Below are positions 33,661 to 44,921 of a stretch of 64,000 bases of DNA, one piece after another (within the stretch, counting starts at the first letter, position 1; every line of letters begins with the position of its first letter). The stretch comes from Hemerocallis citrina. Its lineage: Eukaryota; Streptophyta; Magnoliopsida; Asparagales; Asphodelaceae. The notes beneath the pieces are model-generated. The model did no database searches. It had not been told where the DNA came from and saw nothing but the letters and a program-made list of their open reading frames with translations. Position numbers and translations under genes: made by a program. The stretch spans positions 140,944,461 through 141,008,460 of the forward strand of contig CM030361.1 in NCBI GenBank assembly GCA_017893485.1, in the 5' to 3' direction.

Positions 33661-34854
33661 ACAATTTTTCCTTCAGCCTGTTCAATATCTATAAGTTGTT
33701 CATTAGTTCGTGCTATTATTATGGTGTTCTTTTTTCTTTCAAATATTGAAGTTTAAAAAATTCTTTCCGGTTTATGTATAGTTTGGTTGCCCCTTTCTTA
33801 TCGTATTTTTGTATGTAAAAACTCATTCTCTCTCTTTCTTCATTATTTTCTTATCTTTCTAATAGTTCTCATATTTATATTATCACATTTATTTCATATT
33901 TTTCTATTTCATCGTCACTACTTCCACTATTTCTTTCCATCACCATTATTTCTTTATCTTCACTTAATTCTGACAATTCTTCTTTATATTCTATGAGTTC
34001 ATAGTTTTTGTTATACATTTCTTCAATTTCATCTATGTATTTTACATTTTCTTTTCTGATTCTCTTAGGACAGTTTGGTGATATATGCCATACTTCTCCT
34101 CATATATAACAATTACTTTTCTTTTGTTTTCCTAAAGTATTTTTTATAGGTTTTTTGTATCTCTTAAATTTTTTTTTGTATTTTGGTTTATATTTTTTCA
34201 TTTTATTTTTACGTCTTTTTATATAATTATAGCTATTGTTACAAATCCAATGATTTGGTTTTGCTTCTTCACAAAAAATTCTTTGTTTATATGTTCTATA
34301 ATATTTTGTAGTTCACCTTACTTTTTGGCACACTTTATTTCTATAATCTTTTACAAATTCTGTTCTACATCCAAAAGTATCTGTCTCTGACGTTACTTTC
34401 TCATTTATGTATGCACTATATATATTTATACTTCATGGATATGGTAGTTTTAGGAAAAACAAATCTAATATTGGACTATTTTGTTCTTTTGTATAATAAC
34501 TATCTTAGAAATACTCTCTGAATTCACAAGCATAGTTATCAAAATAACACATATAGCATATTTCAAAATTTCTTAGTTTCCATCTTGCTTGGTTCTTTTT
34601 ATATATATTGTGTTTTTCTATTTTATGGTACACTAAATTCTGTTCTTATTGTTATCTCATAATTTTTAATTATTTATTTTAGTCCTAAGGTTCTTTGTGC
34701 TGAATTTTCTTCCATTCCTTTGTCATCAATTGGTCTTGGTTTCTAATATTACATTTTTCATCTTCTATTAGTCCGTTTCACTATTTTGCTACTAATCATA
34801 TAAATGTTGTCTCTATAAATTTCTTGAATGTATTTTCTGAGGGGTTTTGCTACT
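33661..34854 (-). pseudogene. Viral coat-protein region relic with zinc knuckle
   Basis: A CCHC knuckle at 34070-34111 reads C-Y-I-stop-G-E-V-W-H, then I-S-P-N-C; the second Cys codon has become TGA. It is preceded by a Lys-rich run and followed by an acidic tail (KEELSELSEDKEI), the charge pattern of caulimovirid coat proteins. Several frame changes exist. Similarity fades near 34850, where element D begins. Confidence 0.65.
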
Positions 34855-35109
34855 TGATATGGCTAAAAAAGGGGGTAAATCGGAACCGTTCAATGTGGGC
34901 ACGAATCTTGAAGTTGCAGGGGCGGGATGGTAATTTCATTTACGGACAAGTCCGAATCGGGCACCAGGCCCCTTCCTTTGGACCCGCTAGCCCATGGACG
35001 GATCTGGTAGACAGAGAGCGGGTCTCAACCCGCTAGGGATCAGTCCAATAGGATAGGAACAAATCCTAGTTTGTCCCTAGCTTATGGGGATGGTTGTAAC
35101 CAACCCCGA

Positions 35110-35195
35110 CCAGCCACACCGGGAAATAGGGATCTACCCTCATCCTACCAACCCTAACCAGCCACACCGGGAAATAGGGATCTACCCTCATCCTG
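35110..35195 (+). repeat. Direct repeat upstream of the element D TATA box
   Basis: A 38-bp unit beginning CCAGCCACACCGGGAAATAG occurs at 35110-35147 and 35158-35195, just before the TATA box. It resembles an enhancer-type duplication. Confidence 0.7.
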
Positions 35196-35215
35196 AAAAG
35201 GATCCCCATGGCGAC

Positions 35216-35222
35216 TATAAAA
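35216..35222 (+). promoter_or_regulatory. Element D TATA box
   Basis: TATAAAA lies about 265 bp before the LTR end, after a pair of direct repeats. Confidence 0.55.
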
Positions 35223-35487
35223 CCCTCCTGACCTCCTACTATTAAAGGTGATCACACTTTGCACACTTAAGCTCTTTTCCCTTAACTTTTTCTGTGTATT
35301 TACTTTATCATCGGAGGGTTCGTCTCCAGGATCCATCCCGGTGTCTCGAATGTTTGTGCATGTCGCAAGGGAGCACCAAGGAGCCAAAAAATCACCAAGG
35401 AAGAAGAAGGGGTGAACCTGTGTGAGTTCCTCATGAACCTATAAATCTCATCTATCGCCCCCACACCCGAATTCAACGACAGTAGAT

Positions 35488-35505
35488 TGGCGCCGTCTGT
35501 GGGAA
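35488..35505 (+). other. Element D primer-binding site
   Basis: TGGCGCCGTCTGTGGGAA, the primer-site sequence typical of Tat-lineage plant elements, lies six bases after the LTR. Confidence 0.85.
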
Positions 35506-35560
35506 CTTCACTCGAACAAGCAATCTCGTCTTCCTCCTTCAACCCACATAACTTCCAACC

Positions 35561-36666
35561 ATGCCTCCCAATAAGAGACCCGTAAACTCCAACCGAAGGA
35601 CAACCTCCTCTCACCCTCCTCCCCCTCCTCCGCAGGGGGATCTCCCCCATCCCGACCAACCAACCCAGCGGCTCGATCCTCTGGCTCCGCAATCAGTCCA
35701 GCAGCCTTTGGGACCCCAGGCTGCAGTGGGGAACCCTCTCGACGGAGTCGCTACAAGCAACCTGTCCATCAGGTTCGAGTCTGCATCCACAATCCCGACA
35801 CAGATTCCATGACTTCCTATACTCCCCCCACTCCAAAGAATTTGCCGAACGTGATCAACAATCGGTAGACCGAGCACGAACCCGATCTCCGTACCCATCT
35901 GGAGGAGAGGCGAGCACAAGGGTCAAACCCTCGCCGCGAGCAGGCCAGGGACCGTTCACCACCCCGATCCAACCGAGGGGGGTCCAACTCTCCTCGTAGA
36001 AGAAGAGAGTCGCCCTAACATCGCCCAAGACGAAGCCGTTCCCCAGCAGGTCGCCATGCACCTCGGGACCATCATGAGCGGGAGGCCCCGTCACAAAGGG
36101 GAATTCCAACAATTTCAAGAGGCGTTCCTCTGGGCTCTCAACGTTGCCCCCAACAATGGTCGTAGGGCTCCCAGTCCTCGACCGGCTCCTCACCATCCTC
36201 GCCGCTCCCGAAGCCCTAGGTAGGCTGCGAGCCATCACCGTCCTTCTCCCGATCACCACCGCCGCTCTCGTAGTCCACGCCCTACCCCAAGTCACCCTCA
36301 TCTCTCAGTCAGTCCACCTCCTACTTTGAGATATCACCGGCACAGCCCCAGCCCTTCTTGACATGAAAACGAGTCCCGGGGTTTGGCCAGACAAGACCGA
36401 AGGGAGGACTTAGTCTACCACCGTCTCCACGAGATTGAGAGGCATCTCGGCCAGCTCGACCGAGATGAGGGGCGACATGAAAGAGACCTTCGTCCGAGCA
36501 GGCCCCCATTCTCCCGTACCATTATGGAGGCTCCAGTTCCCGACAACTTCAAGCCCCCACATTTCGAGACCTATACCGGGGAGTCGGACCCCGCAGATCA
36601 CATTGAGAGTTTCAAAACACTCATGATGATCCACCATGCATCTGACTCCCTCCGTTGCAAGACCTT
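35561..36666 (+). pseudogene. Element D gag, N-terminal part
   Basis: A Pro/Arg-rich start (MPPNKRPVNSNRR) leads through several frame changes to MEAPVPDNFKPPHFETYTG, ESDPADHIESFKTLM and SDSLRCKTF, the usual Tat gag core. Element E breaks it in the codon after KT; the frame resumes at 54102 as FLATLKGPVWEWY. The product would be the capsid protein. Confidence 0.85.
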
Positions 36667-39600
36667 TGTAACCCCTGTTTTTCATTTTATGTATTTTAGA
36701 GTATATTTTTCATTTTTGGGTATTTTATCTCTTTTGTATTTTTTTGAACCGTATATTTGATTTATTTTCAATATATATCCGTTTTATTTCATTTTGAGCT
36801 CCTTGTGTTGTTTGTTCGTCGTTTTGTTCATTATTCTCCATTTTGATTCTTTTTCTCATTTTCTTGTCCTCGTTCTCTTTATTTTGCAATTTTGGTGTTG
36901 TGATGATATTTTTGGTGGTGATTTCCCAAACCTATGACTTTGACTCCAAATAAGATTTTTCAAGAGCCATATAATTCACTATAAATTGTATTCCCGTTTG
37001 TTATTTACCTAATACCCATTACCCATTTGTTTACCTATTGCTACATACTAATACCCACAACCCATTAATCCACTTTTACCTCCTATATAAATACCCAAAT
37101 CCCCCTAATTCAAAACCCTAAACCTAATCTCTCTCTCCCTCTCCTCTTCAATCCCGGCCCTTTCTCTCCCCTCCTTATGTTGCTCCCGTCCTGCATCCCC
37201 ACAAACCGAGCCCCTCCATCCACATACACTGGCCACCATCCCCTTGGCCGACCACCCTCCTACACCCCAACTCCGGCCATCTCACACATCCCCTACTAAA
37301 CCCGAACACCTTCATCCCTTCCTTGGATTGCCGACACCACCAAAGCACCACCATCACCAACTACCCTTCAATCATCTTCTCTTTGTGGTTTCTCAAAGAG
37401 GGTATTGGCCACTTTGTTCGTTGCTTCAAAGGAGATCGTTCGTGGGTGGATTACGTTCGTTGGGCTTGGATTCATTGCGTGTAGCGAATTCTGTTCGTGG
37501 GTTTCTCTTCTCTTTGCATTTGGATCGTTCTTCATCCCTTAACTAAGGCAAATAATTTGTACTTCAATTCATTGGATTGATACAAGTCAAAAAGTTCACA
37601 TATAGTGTAGTTGGGTCTAGAGACAACGAAAGATTGTGTTTTCCTTGGTGGGTTTTGTCTCTATTGTGATAATTTGGCCATAGATGACTTATGACACCAT
37701 TCTTGATAGGAGATAACCTAGGATTGCCCAACATCTTGATTTTTGGTCATGTATGTACATAATGGTGTGAAATTGTGTTTGGATGAATACCATGTGAAAT
37801 AATAGGTATGGACATGTTAGTAACCCTAAATCATGATGTTTACATACTTGGTAGGTTGTATTTCAAGTTTGGATGTGTTTGGATTAATATTCTTGATGTT
37901 ATGATGTTCTTGATTAGAAGTGTGAAATCTGTATTTACTGGGTGTTCTGTTTTGATTGTTGTTTTCGTCCATGCTACAACCAGTATCTTGATTCCTGTAT
38001 AAAAGATGAATTTTAGATATTTTTGTATATTTTCAAAACCCACTGGTTTTGCTTGATTTGGATTTCGTATGACTGAGTTATGACTATTTTAGTACAGAGG
38101 TGTCGATCTTTTCCAGATTCAGTTTTTGGTTGATTTTGTTAAAAACTATTTTTAATAACTATTCTATACATATTATCTTCATCTAATATTTTGGTCAGGG
38201 TTTCATTATGGTATTAGGGATTACCTTGAATTTTGATAAATTTTATTGATAAGTTTTATGTGGTGTTTGATGCACTTTTCTAAAATCTTCTCATGCTGTA
38301 TTTTGCTCGCTGTTCAGTAAAGAATCCTATTTTCACTATGATTTCTTATACTGTATGAAAATTCTTTGTGACATGTGAAAGTCATTAAAATCTATATAAT
38401 TTCATATCCTTTTGGCAGAATTGGATTTCGATTTACTGGTCACGAGATATCTTAGTTTTCGTACATCAATGTTGAGATTTCTAGATTCGTTAAACTCTGT
38501 TTTCTTAATGCTTTGGTAATTTTGATGACTGATCTATACTTACTGGAATATTATGAAACTTGTTATTTTGATTCTAGACATATAGGGGATTACCCCAGAT
38601 TTTTCGTGGATTTATTCAAAGTGTTTTCATGCTGTTTTCTTGTTCTGGAAGTTGTTTTTCTGATTTCTGGCTGAACCTAAATTCTGTATTTAAATCAGTT
38701 TTGAGCTATGTTGTTGTAAACTAGTATATGACTTATTTATACTCGTTGGATTCGTGTGGATGTCTAGTTTCCAGATCCTTCGACGGATCTAGGTTTGCAG
38801 TTATGTAGAGATAGGATTCATTGTTTTAGTACTGATCTGTCATGCTGTCCTGATTATGAACATACACTGTTTTGCTCGTTTATGTGAATGTATATCATCC
38901 ATGCTTGTATATTCGTTTTCCTGAACCTAATACTGATTATGCCATGTTAGTTTAACACTACTCCGTACACACTCATGCCTGTTTGATAACAATAATAAAA
39001 CTAACCAAGCCGGGGTTTAAGGGAAAGATCTAGTAGTGAAAAATATAGAAACATGTACTTGGAAAAGGACCTGTGTCCTGCCTGCCTGTTACGTTTTCAT
39101 GACTACATGATTCACGACCCTGTTACTTGTACCTGATTGCATGCTTCCCTATAGAAAGATGTACTCGGAAGATAACCACTAGGTTATATCTGTTTCCTGT
39201 ACCTGACTGCATACTTCCCTTAGGAAGGTGTACTCGGAAGAGAACCACTAGGTTCTACCTGTTCCTGTTTCCTGTACCTAAGTACACTGCCCTATGGACT
39301 CCACTATGAAATCTAAAGCGAAACTGGTTTTTTGTAGCAACCATGTAAGGTGGGATGCATGAAGTGCTACCTAGATAGTAATATAACAAGATTTGACATG
39401 ACATAACCTGATACCTGTTTACTTGATACATGATTATCTATTACCTGTATACCTATTACCTGATTATCCTGTTACCTGATTACATGTTTACCTATTTACC
39501 TGATTACCTGGTACTTGATACATGTTTACCTGTTTACCTGTTTACCTGTTTACTTGTTTACTTGACATTTGACACATGTTACCTGTACCTGTTAGTATAC

Positions 39601-40113
39601 CATGTTGCTAGTTAGTTTCCCCATGTGCTTGTATCCTACATTATTTGTGATCCGCAACTTGCTATTGACGGGTACTTGTTTCCTTCTTTTTCTCCTTTTC
39701 CTGCAAATTTACTTATTGTAGATCAGGTTGGTCAGCTGCTAGATGGTAATGGCGAGAAGATGTATTAAGTTGGAAATTTCTGCTTTATGATTATTATTAG
39801 TTGTTGCTTGAACTTAAATAAAAGTGTATTTGGTTATTTGTATATTATTTGTATTTGGGCGATGTGACTCAGGATATTTTTTTTCTCCAGACTCTGATTT
39901 ATTTGAGAATATTGTATGTGGATTCAAGTAAATTCTTGTTGGTAATTTGTTGCAATTATAAATGAATGGTTGTGCCTTTTGCTGCCGACTCTGATTATAT
40001 TCTGTGATGTGTTGTAAAGATTCTGAAACAGCTTAAGGATGATGAAAATCATTCGCTGGGCTTTTGTTACGTATCCGTATTCCGTATTCCTTTTTGGAAA
40101 GCGGGGCGTGACA
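36667..40113 (+). repeat. Element E 5' LTR
   Basis: TGTAACCCCTG to GGGCGTGACA. It contains TATATAAATA near 37083, a CT-rich leader, the hairpin at 38773-38790, the conserved CCGGGGTTTAAGG block at 39003-39038 and a hypervariable ACCTGTTTACCTG tract at 39380-39600. C-rich ORFs near 37244-37546 belong to the leader and are not genes. Confidence 0.95.
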
Positions 40114-40123
40114 GGGTTTTTAA

Positions 40124-40135
40124 TGGTATTAGAGC
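40124..40135 (+). other. Element E primer-binding site (initiator Met tRNA)
   Basis: TGGTATTAGAGC has one mismatch to the TGGTATCAGAGC primer site. The leader 40136-40288 has no gene. Confidence 0.85.
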
Positions 40136-40288
40136 ATCAGGTTTGGCTAATGTATTAGTTGCCTAATATATTAGACAAGCTTGGCTCGAACTGGGATCTG
40201 CACAACATTTCACCAACTATGCATGCATAAGTGAAACTTATACCAACTCAGATTCTGGATGCTAATTGTTTTCGTTTTTGTGCATACT

Positions 40289-41491
40289 ATGGCTCACAAA
40301 GGTTCTACTTCTCAGTCGCAGGTTGATCCGATTGAGGTTGTCACGACTGTGCTTGAGCGGCTGATTAATCAGCAGCAAAACCACAGTGATCTGGTGATGG
40401 CTGCCCTTGAAGCTGCCCGGGTTTTGCCTCCTATTGTGCCTATGCAGGCAACTTTTCTGCCTCAGCCAGGGATAGTTATAGATTTTATGAAGCTGCATCC
40501 CGATCATTTTTCTAGCATTGAGATGCCTTTGGAGGCTGAACAGTGGTTGATCCGGACTGAGCGCTTGTTGTCAGCAGCTCGTGTTGTAGAGGCTGATCGG
40601 GTGGACGTTGTTTCCATCCAACTGGTGCATTTGGCTCATATCTGGTGGATTGCTGAGTCTGAGCATCTTGAGAGGCCTATTGCTTGGGCTACTTTTACTC
40701 GGGAATTCTTGGAGAAGTTCTTCCCCTGTAGTACTCGAGTTGAGATGGAACAGCAATTCCTAGCCCTAAAACAGGTTAAATCATTGTTCCATTTTGGATT
40801 TGTTACAATATTTCATGAACAATTATGAATGTTGTAACATGGATTTTCTTGCAACAGGGTTCCAGGACAGTGGATGAGTACGCAGCTGAGTTTACTCGGC
40901 TTAGCTGCGTCGCTGCCGTTCTTGTGGCAACCGAAGAGGATAGGGCTCGTAGATTCACAAATGGGCTTGAACAGGATATCAAGAGGCATCTGGTCTCTCT
41001 TCGTCTATGAACATATGTTGGGGCTCTTAAGGTAACCCGAGCTTAGGAGCAGGCTCGTGGTTGTTCATCTTATTCTCAGCAGATTGTTCCTGCTGCTGTT
41101 GCTAGACCTTTTGGTGGTCCTATTCGGAGGTCTATTCCCGCCCATCCAGTCAGGTCAACTCCTTACTCTTCTGCTGGTTCTCTGAGGGGTAGTTACTGTG
41201 TTTTCTGTCGGTTGCCTGGGCATGATCGCAGGGAATGTAGGCACACCAATTGCCGATGCTTTAGGTGTGGCTCTACTAATCATGCAGTGCGAGATTGTCC
41301 ACAACCGTTTCAGTAGATGGCTCTTCCAGCTAGGGGTCCTCATCAGCAGGCAGTTCCAGCTCGTAGTCCAGTTAGGCCACCACTTCCTCCTCAATGCCAG
41401 ATTGTCGGTCAGAGGACCGCTGTTCCGAGGAGAGGTCAAGCTTTCAACTTGACTACTGCAGATGCTGAGACTGCTGAAGGAGTTGTGGTAG
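40289..41491 (+). pseudogene. Element E gag with two zinc knuckles
   Basis: Starting MAHKGSTSQSQVDP, it has EAEQWLIRTERLLSAA and TFTREFLEKFFP, the Tekay/Del gag core. After an 83-base GT-AG interval (40775-40857) the frame resumes with GSRTVDEYAAEFTRL. The C-terminus carries two CCHC knuckles, CVFCRLPGHDRREC and CFRCGSTNHAVRDC (about 41190-41305). Stops: TGA at 41008 (CGA origin likely), TAG at 41044 and TAG at 41314 (Gln expected). The frame leads into protease through a second GT-AG interval. Confidence 0.9.
40775..40857 (+). other. Candidate intron within element E gag
   Basis: The 83 bases begin GTTAAATCATT and end CTTGCAACAG. Removal gives LALKQ joined to GSRTVDEYAAEF in frame, which is the uninterrupted family sequence. 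The interval is AT-rich and contains a stop. Element B has no insertion at this point. Confidence 0.6.
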
Positions 41492-41641
41492 GTATATCTT
41501 GTTTTGTTGTTTTGTCATTTTGTTCCTTTGTTTATTTCTGTTAGTTTTGCTTTGCTTCCATTTGCTATTTTTCCCCTGCATTGTTGTTTTTCCCTTACCC
41601 TTGATCTTCTATGTTTTCTCCTTGTCTTTGATTCCTTTTAG
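41492..41641 (+). other. Candidate intron at the gag-protease junction of element E
   Basis: 150 T-rich bases begin GTATATCTTG (after an AG) and end ATTCCTTTTAG. Removal joins EGVVV to GIILVFSFPAYVLFDSG in frame. The position equals that of the 93-base candidate in element B. Confidence 0.6.
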
Positions 41642-42846
41642 GTATCATCCTTGTTTTCTCTTTTCCTGCTTATGTTCTTTTTGATTCTGGGGCAACCCAT
41701 TCTTTTGTCTCCTCTCGATTTGTCGCTCGCCATCAGTTAGAGTGTAGCAACATGTCAGAGGCTTGGAACATCGTGATAGGTGGTGGAGTTGTCAGTTGTT
41801 CCCGTGAGTGCACGCAATGTTCCGTTGTTATTGGGGATACAAATTTCAAAGCCAACCTAATTATAATTGAAAATTCAGGATTCGACGTTATTCTGAGTAT
41901 GGATTTGTTGGGTGAAGCCCATGCCGTTATTGATTGTCGTGCCAAGAAAGTTGTCTTCAGAATTTCAAATCAGGCAGAATTTGAGTTCCATGCTGGAGAG
42001 TCTTCTCTTGGTCGAGCAAAGACTGCAATTGAACAGGTGGATTGTGCGATGGAGTTGCACTCAGGCTGTAAGGCTGCGCCTCTAGTAGTTCGGGATTTCC
42101 TGGATGTTTTTCCAGATGAGTTTCCTGGATTACCCCCTGATAAGGAAGTGGAATTCAGTATTGATGTTCAGCCTGGAACAGAACTGATATCGAAGAGTCC
42201 CTACAGGATGGCACCGGTTGAGCTGGCAGAGCTTAAGGTGCAGATTCAGTAGTTGCTTGATTTGGGTTTCATCAGACCTAGTGTTTCGCCTTGGGGTGCT
42301 CCGGTCCTTTTTGTTGATAAGAAGGATGGTAGTCGTCGACTGTGCATGGATTATCGAGAACTGAACAGAGTTACTGTGAAGAATCGGTATCCGTTGCCCA
42401 GGATCGATGATTTGTTTGATCAGTTGAGTGGGGCTGCTGTTTACTCAAAGTTGGATCTTCATTCTAGATATCACCAAGTCAAGGTGAAGGCTGTAGATAT
42501 ACAGAAGACTGCTTTCAGGACTAGATATGGGCACTATGAGTATCTTGTGATGTCGTTCGGGGTCACGAACGCACCGGCTGTATTCATGAGTCTTATGAAC
42601 CAGGTCTTCTCTCAGTTCTTGGACAGATTCGTGCTGCTCTTTATTGATGATATTTTGGTGTACTCTCGGAATCGGGAAGATCATGCTGAGCATTTTAGAG
42701 TGGTTCTGCAGACCTTGAGAGAGAATTAGCTTTACGGAAAACTTAGCAAGTGCGAGTTTTGGCTCGACAGGATTTCTTTCTTGGGGCACATTGTTTCTGG
42801 TGATGGTATTTCTGTGGATCCTGCCAAGATTGAGGCTGTGAAGGAT
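41642..42846 (+). pseudogene. Element E protease and reverse transcriptase
   Basis: The protease motif is AYVLFDSGATHSFVS (about 41670-41715). The RT shows [51 protein letters not shown] and the intact catalytic FIDDILVYS near 42640-42665. In-frame TAG stops fall at 42250 and 42727 (Gln expected at the second) and at 42847 (Trp expected). Without these the frame is continuous. It would synthesise element cDNA; here it is inactive. Confidence 0.92.
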
Positions 42847-42849
42847 TAG

Positions 42850-43430
42850 CCTATTCCCAAGTCAGTTTCAGAAGTTAGGAGTTTTCTTGGTTTGGCTGGC
42901 TATTATCGGAAGTTCATCCAGGATTTTTCGAAGATAGAGGGACCATTGACTAAGTTGACTGGGAAGGATCAGAAGTTTTGTTGGTCTGATGAGTGCAATG
43001 AGGCTTTTGTTGAGTTGAAGAACAGATTGACATCAGCACCTGTGTTGACTATTCCAGATGGTTCATGGGGATTTGTAGTTCACTGTGATGCTTCTGGTAA
43101 GGATCTTGGAGCAGTTCTTGTGTAGAAGGGCCGTGTCGTTGCATATGTATCGAGGCAGTTGAGGCCGCATGAGAAGAACTATCTTACTCATGACTTGGAG
43201 TTAGCGGCAGTGATCTTTGCTTTGAAGCTGTGGAGACATTATTTGCTTGGAGACCGAGTGGAGATCTTTACAGACCACAAAGGTCTCAAGTACGTCTTCA
43301 CCCAGAAGGAGTTAAACATGAGGCAAAGGCGTTGGTTGGAACTTATGGCCGATTATGACATCAGTTTGCAATAACATCCTGGTAAAGTAAACATGGTGCC
43401 TAATGCTTTTAGCAGGAGACCAGCAGTTAT
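42850..43430 (+). pseudogene. Element E RNase H
   Basis: SFLGLAGYYRKFIQDFS starts the connection. RNase H follows with [30 protein letters not shown] and [12 protein letters not shown], retaining Asp-Glu-Asp. TAG at 43123 replaces the Gln of the family block VLVQKG, and TAA at 43372 replaces the Tyr of YHPGK. Integrase follows directly. Confidence 0.9.
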
Positions 43431-44386
43431 GTTTCTTACTCAGCAGAGAGATCTCATTGAGCAGATGAGGAGGTTGGAGCTTGATGTTGTGTTGCCGAGT
43501 TCTGTTCGGAGTTGTTTGGCGCTCCAGCTGCAGTCGTCTCTTGTTGAGCAGATTAAAGAGGCGCAGGCTAGTGATGCGTAGTTACAGAGTTTTCGAGCTA
43601 AGGTTAAGTCAGGGTCTAGGACGGACATGGTTATTCATTCAGATGGATCTCTTCGATTTGGGTCTAGATTATGTGTCTCGGAAAGTGAAGTTCGTCAGAG
43701 GTTGCTTGAAGAAGCCCATCAGTCTTCTTATTCTATCAATCTCGGCGGTACTAAGATGTATCGGGATTTGAAGCTTCATTTCTGGTGGCAGGGTATGAAA
43801 AGGGTTGTTGCTCAGTTTGTTGCTCAGTGTTTGGTCTGCCAGCAGGTTAAGGCAGTGCATTAGAGAACCGCTGGACTTCTTCAACTGCTTTCTATTTCAG
43901 AGTGGAAGTGGGAACATATCACTATGGATTTTATGACCGCTTTGCCGAGGATTCCTAAGGGTCATAATGCTATTTGGGTGATTGTTGACCGTTTGACGAA
44001 GAGTGCTCACTTAATTTCTTTTCGTGTTGGTCAGTCTACTGAGAGCCTTGCTGAGAGGTACATGCAAGAGATTGTTAGACTTCATGGGTTTCCAATCAGT
44101 ATCGTATCCGATAGGGATACGAGATTCAGATATCAGTTTTGGAAGAGTCTTCAGAACAGTTTGGGGAGCAAATTAAAGTACAACACAGCTTTTCATCCCC
44201 AGACTGATGGACAGTCAGAGCAGACTATTCAGATTCTTGACATGTTGAGGTCCTGCATGCTTCAGTTTGGTGGGTCTTGGGAGGATCATTTTCATCTTGT
44301 AGAGTTCTCATACAATAACAGCTTTCAAGCTAGTATTAAAGCTGCTCCGTTCGAGGCACTCTATGGACGGAGGTGCAGGACACCAG
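43431..44386 (+). pseudogene. Element E integrase, N-terminal zinc and core
   Basis: The HHCC zinc domain is represented by INLGGTKMYRDLK and CLVCQQVKAVH. The core shows MDFMTALPRIPKGHNAIW (first Asp), SDRDTRFRYQFW (second Asp) and QTDGQSEQTIQIL (Glu). TAG at 43579 and 43861 sit where Gln is usual. Element F enters after GRRCRTP, and the frame resumes at 49973. Confidence 0.9.
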
Positions 44387-44866
44387 TGTAACCCCTGTTT
44401 CCCCAAACCCATATTTTATGTGTATTTTTCTATATTTAAAATTTTTGTAAATTAATTTTTCTGCTTTCAAATTCTTTGTTAAAATGTGTTGTTAGATCTT
44501 CTGTTAAAAACCTATTTTTAATCAATATTTTATTTATAACTAGTTCCCAATGATATATTTTTTTTATAATACAAATATTTTTATTATGCTTTGGATTATT
44601 ATGTTTATGTTTATGATTTTTTATGATTATTGTTATTTTGGTTATTCGTGTTATTTTATCTTTTACTCTTAATTGTTGATTTAAAAATCTATTTCTATTG
44701 TTGTTTGTATAATCCTACTTTTATTTATTACTTCATCTATTCAATTTGAACTTTTATTTAAATCCTATTTGTTATCCTATGAAATTAATCATTATACATA
44801 CCCATTAAACAAATCCTACTACTACTCCTAATTACCCACAACCCAATTACCCATTAACTCTAATCC

Positions 44867-44921
<55 letters not shown>

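Larger units (their letters stand above)
28041..34854 (-). mobile_element. Endogenous pararetrovirus relic (Caulimoviridae-like)
   Basis: Minus-strand fragments appear in the order coat protein zinc knuckle, 30K-type movement protein, aspartic protease, reverse transcriptase and RNase H. There is no LTR and no integrase, which fits an integrated plant pararetrovirus rather than a retrotransposon. Coat protein before movement protein resembles cavemoviruses and solendoviruses. All frames are broken. A Helitron sits between protease and RT, and a segment from movement protein through Helitron is present twice in tandem (31476-33658 and 29345-31475). Element D borders it on the right and an old LTR end on the left. 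Confidence 0.82.
34855..35481 (+). repeat. Element D 5' LTR
   Basis: The proposed start TGATATGGC (34855) follows the last viral-like sequence, and the end CGACA (35481) precedes the primer site. The second LTR is not in view, so the left edge is approximate. Confidence 0.6.

Noticed and set aside
33787..33996. Hydrophobic plus-strand ORF
   Set aside because: Complement of the acidic, Lys-rich coat-protein region; composition artefact.
35855..36301. 148-codon minus-strand ORF (and others antisense to GC-rich gag/pol of D)
   Set aside because: Shadow of the GC-rich gag frame; no conserved features.
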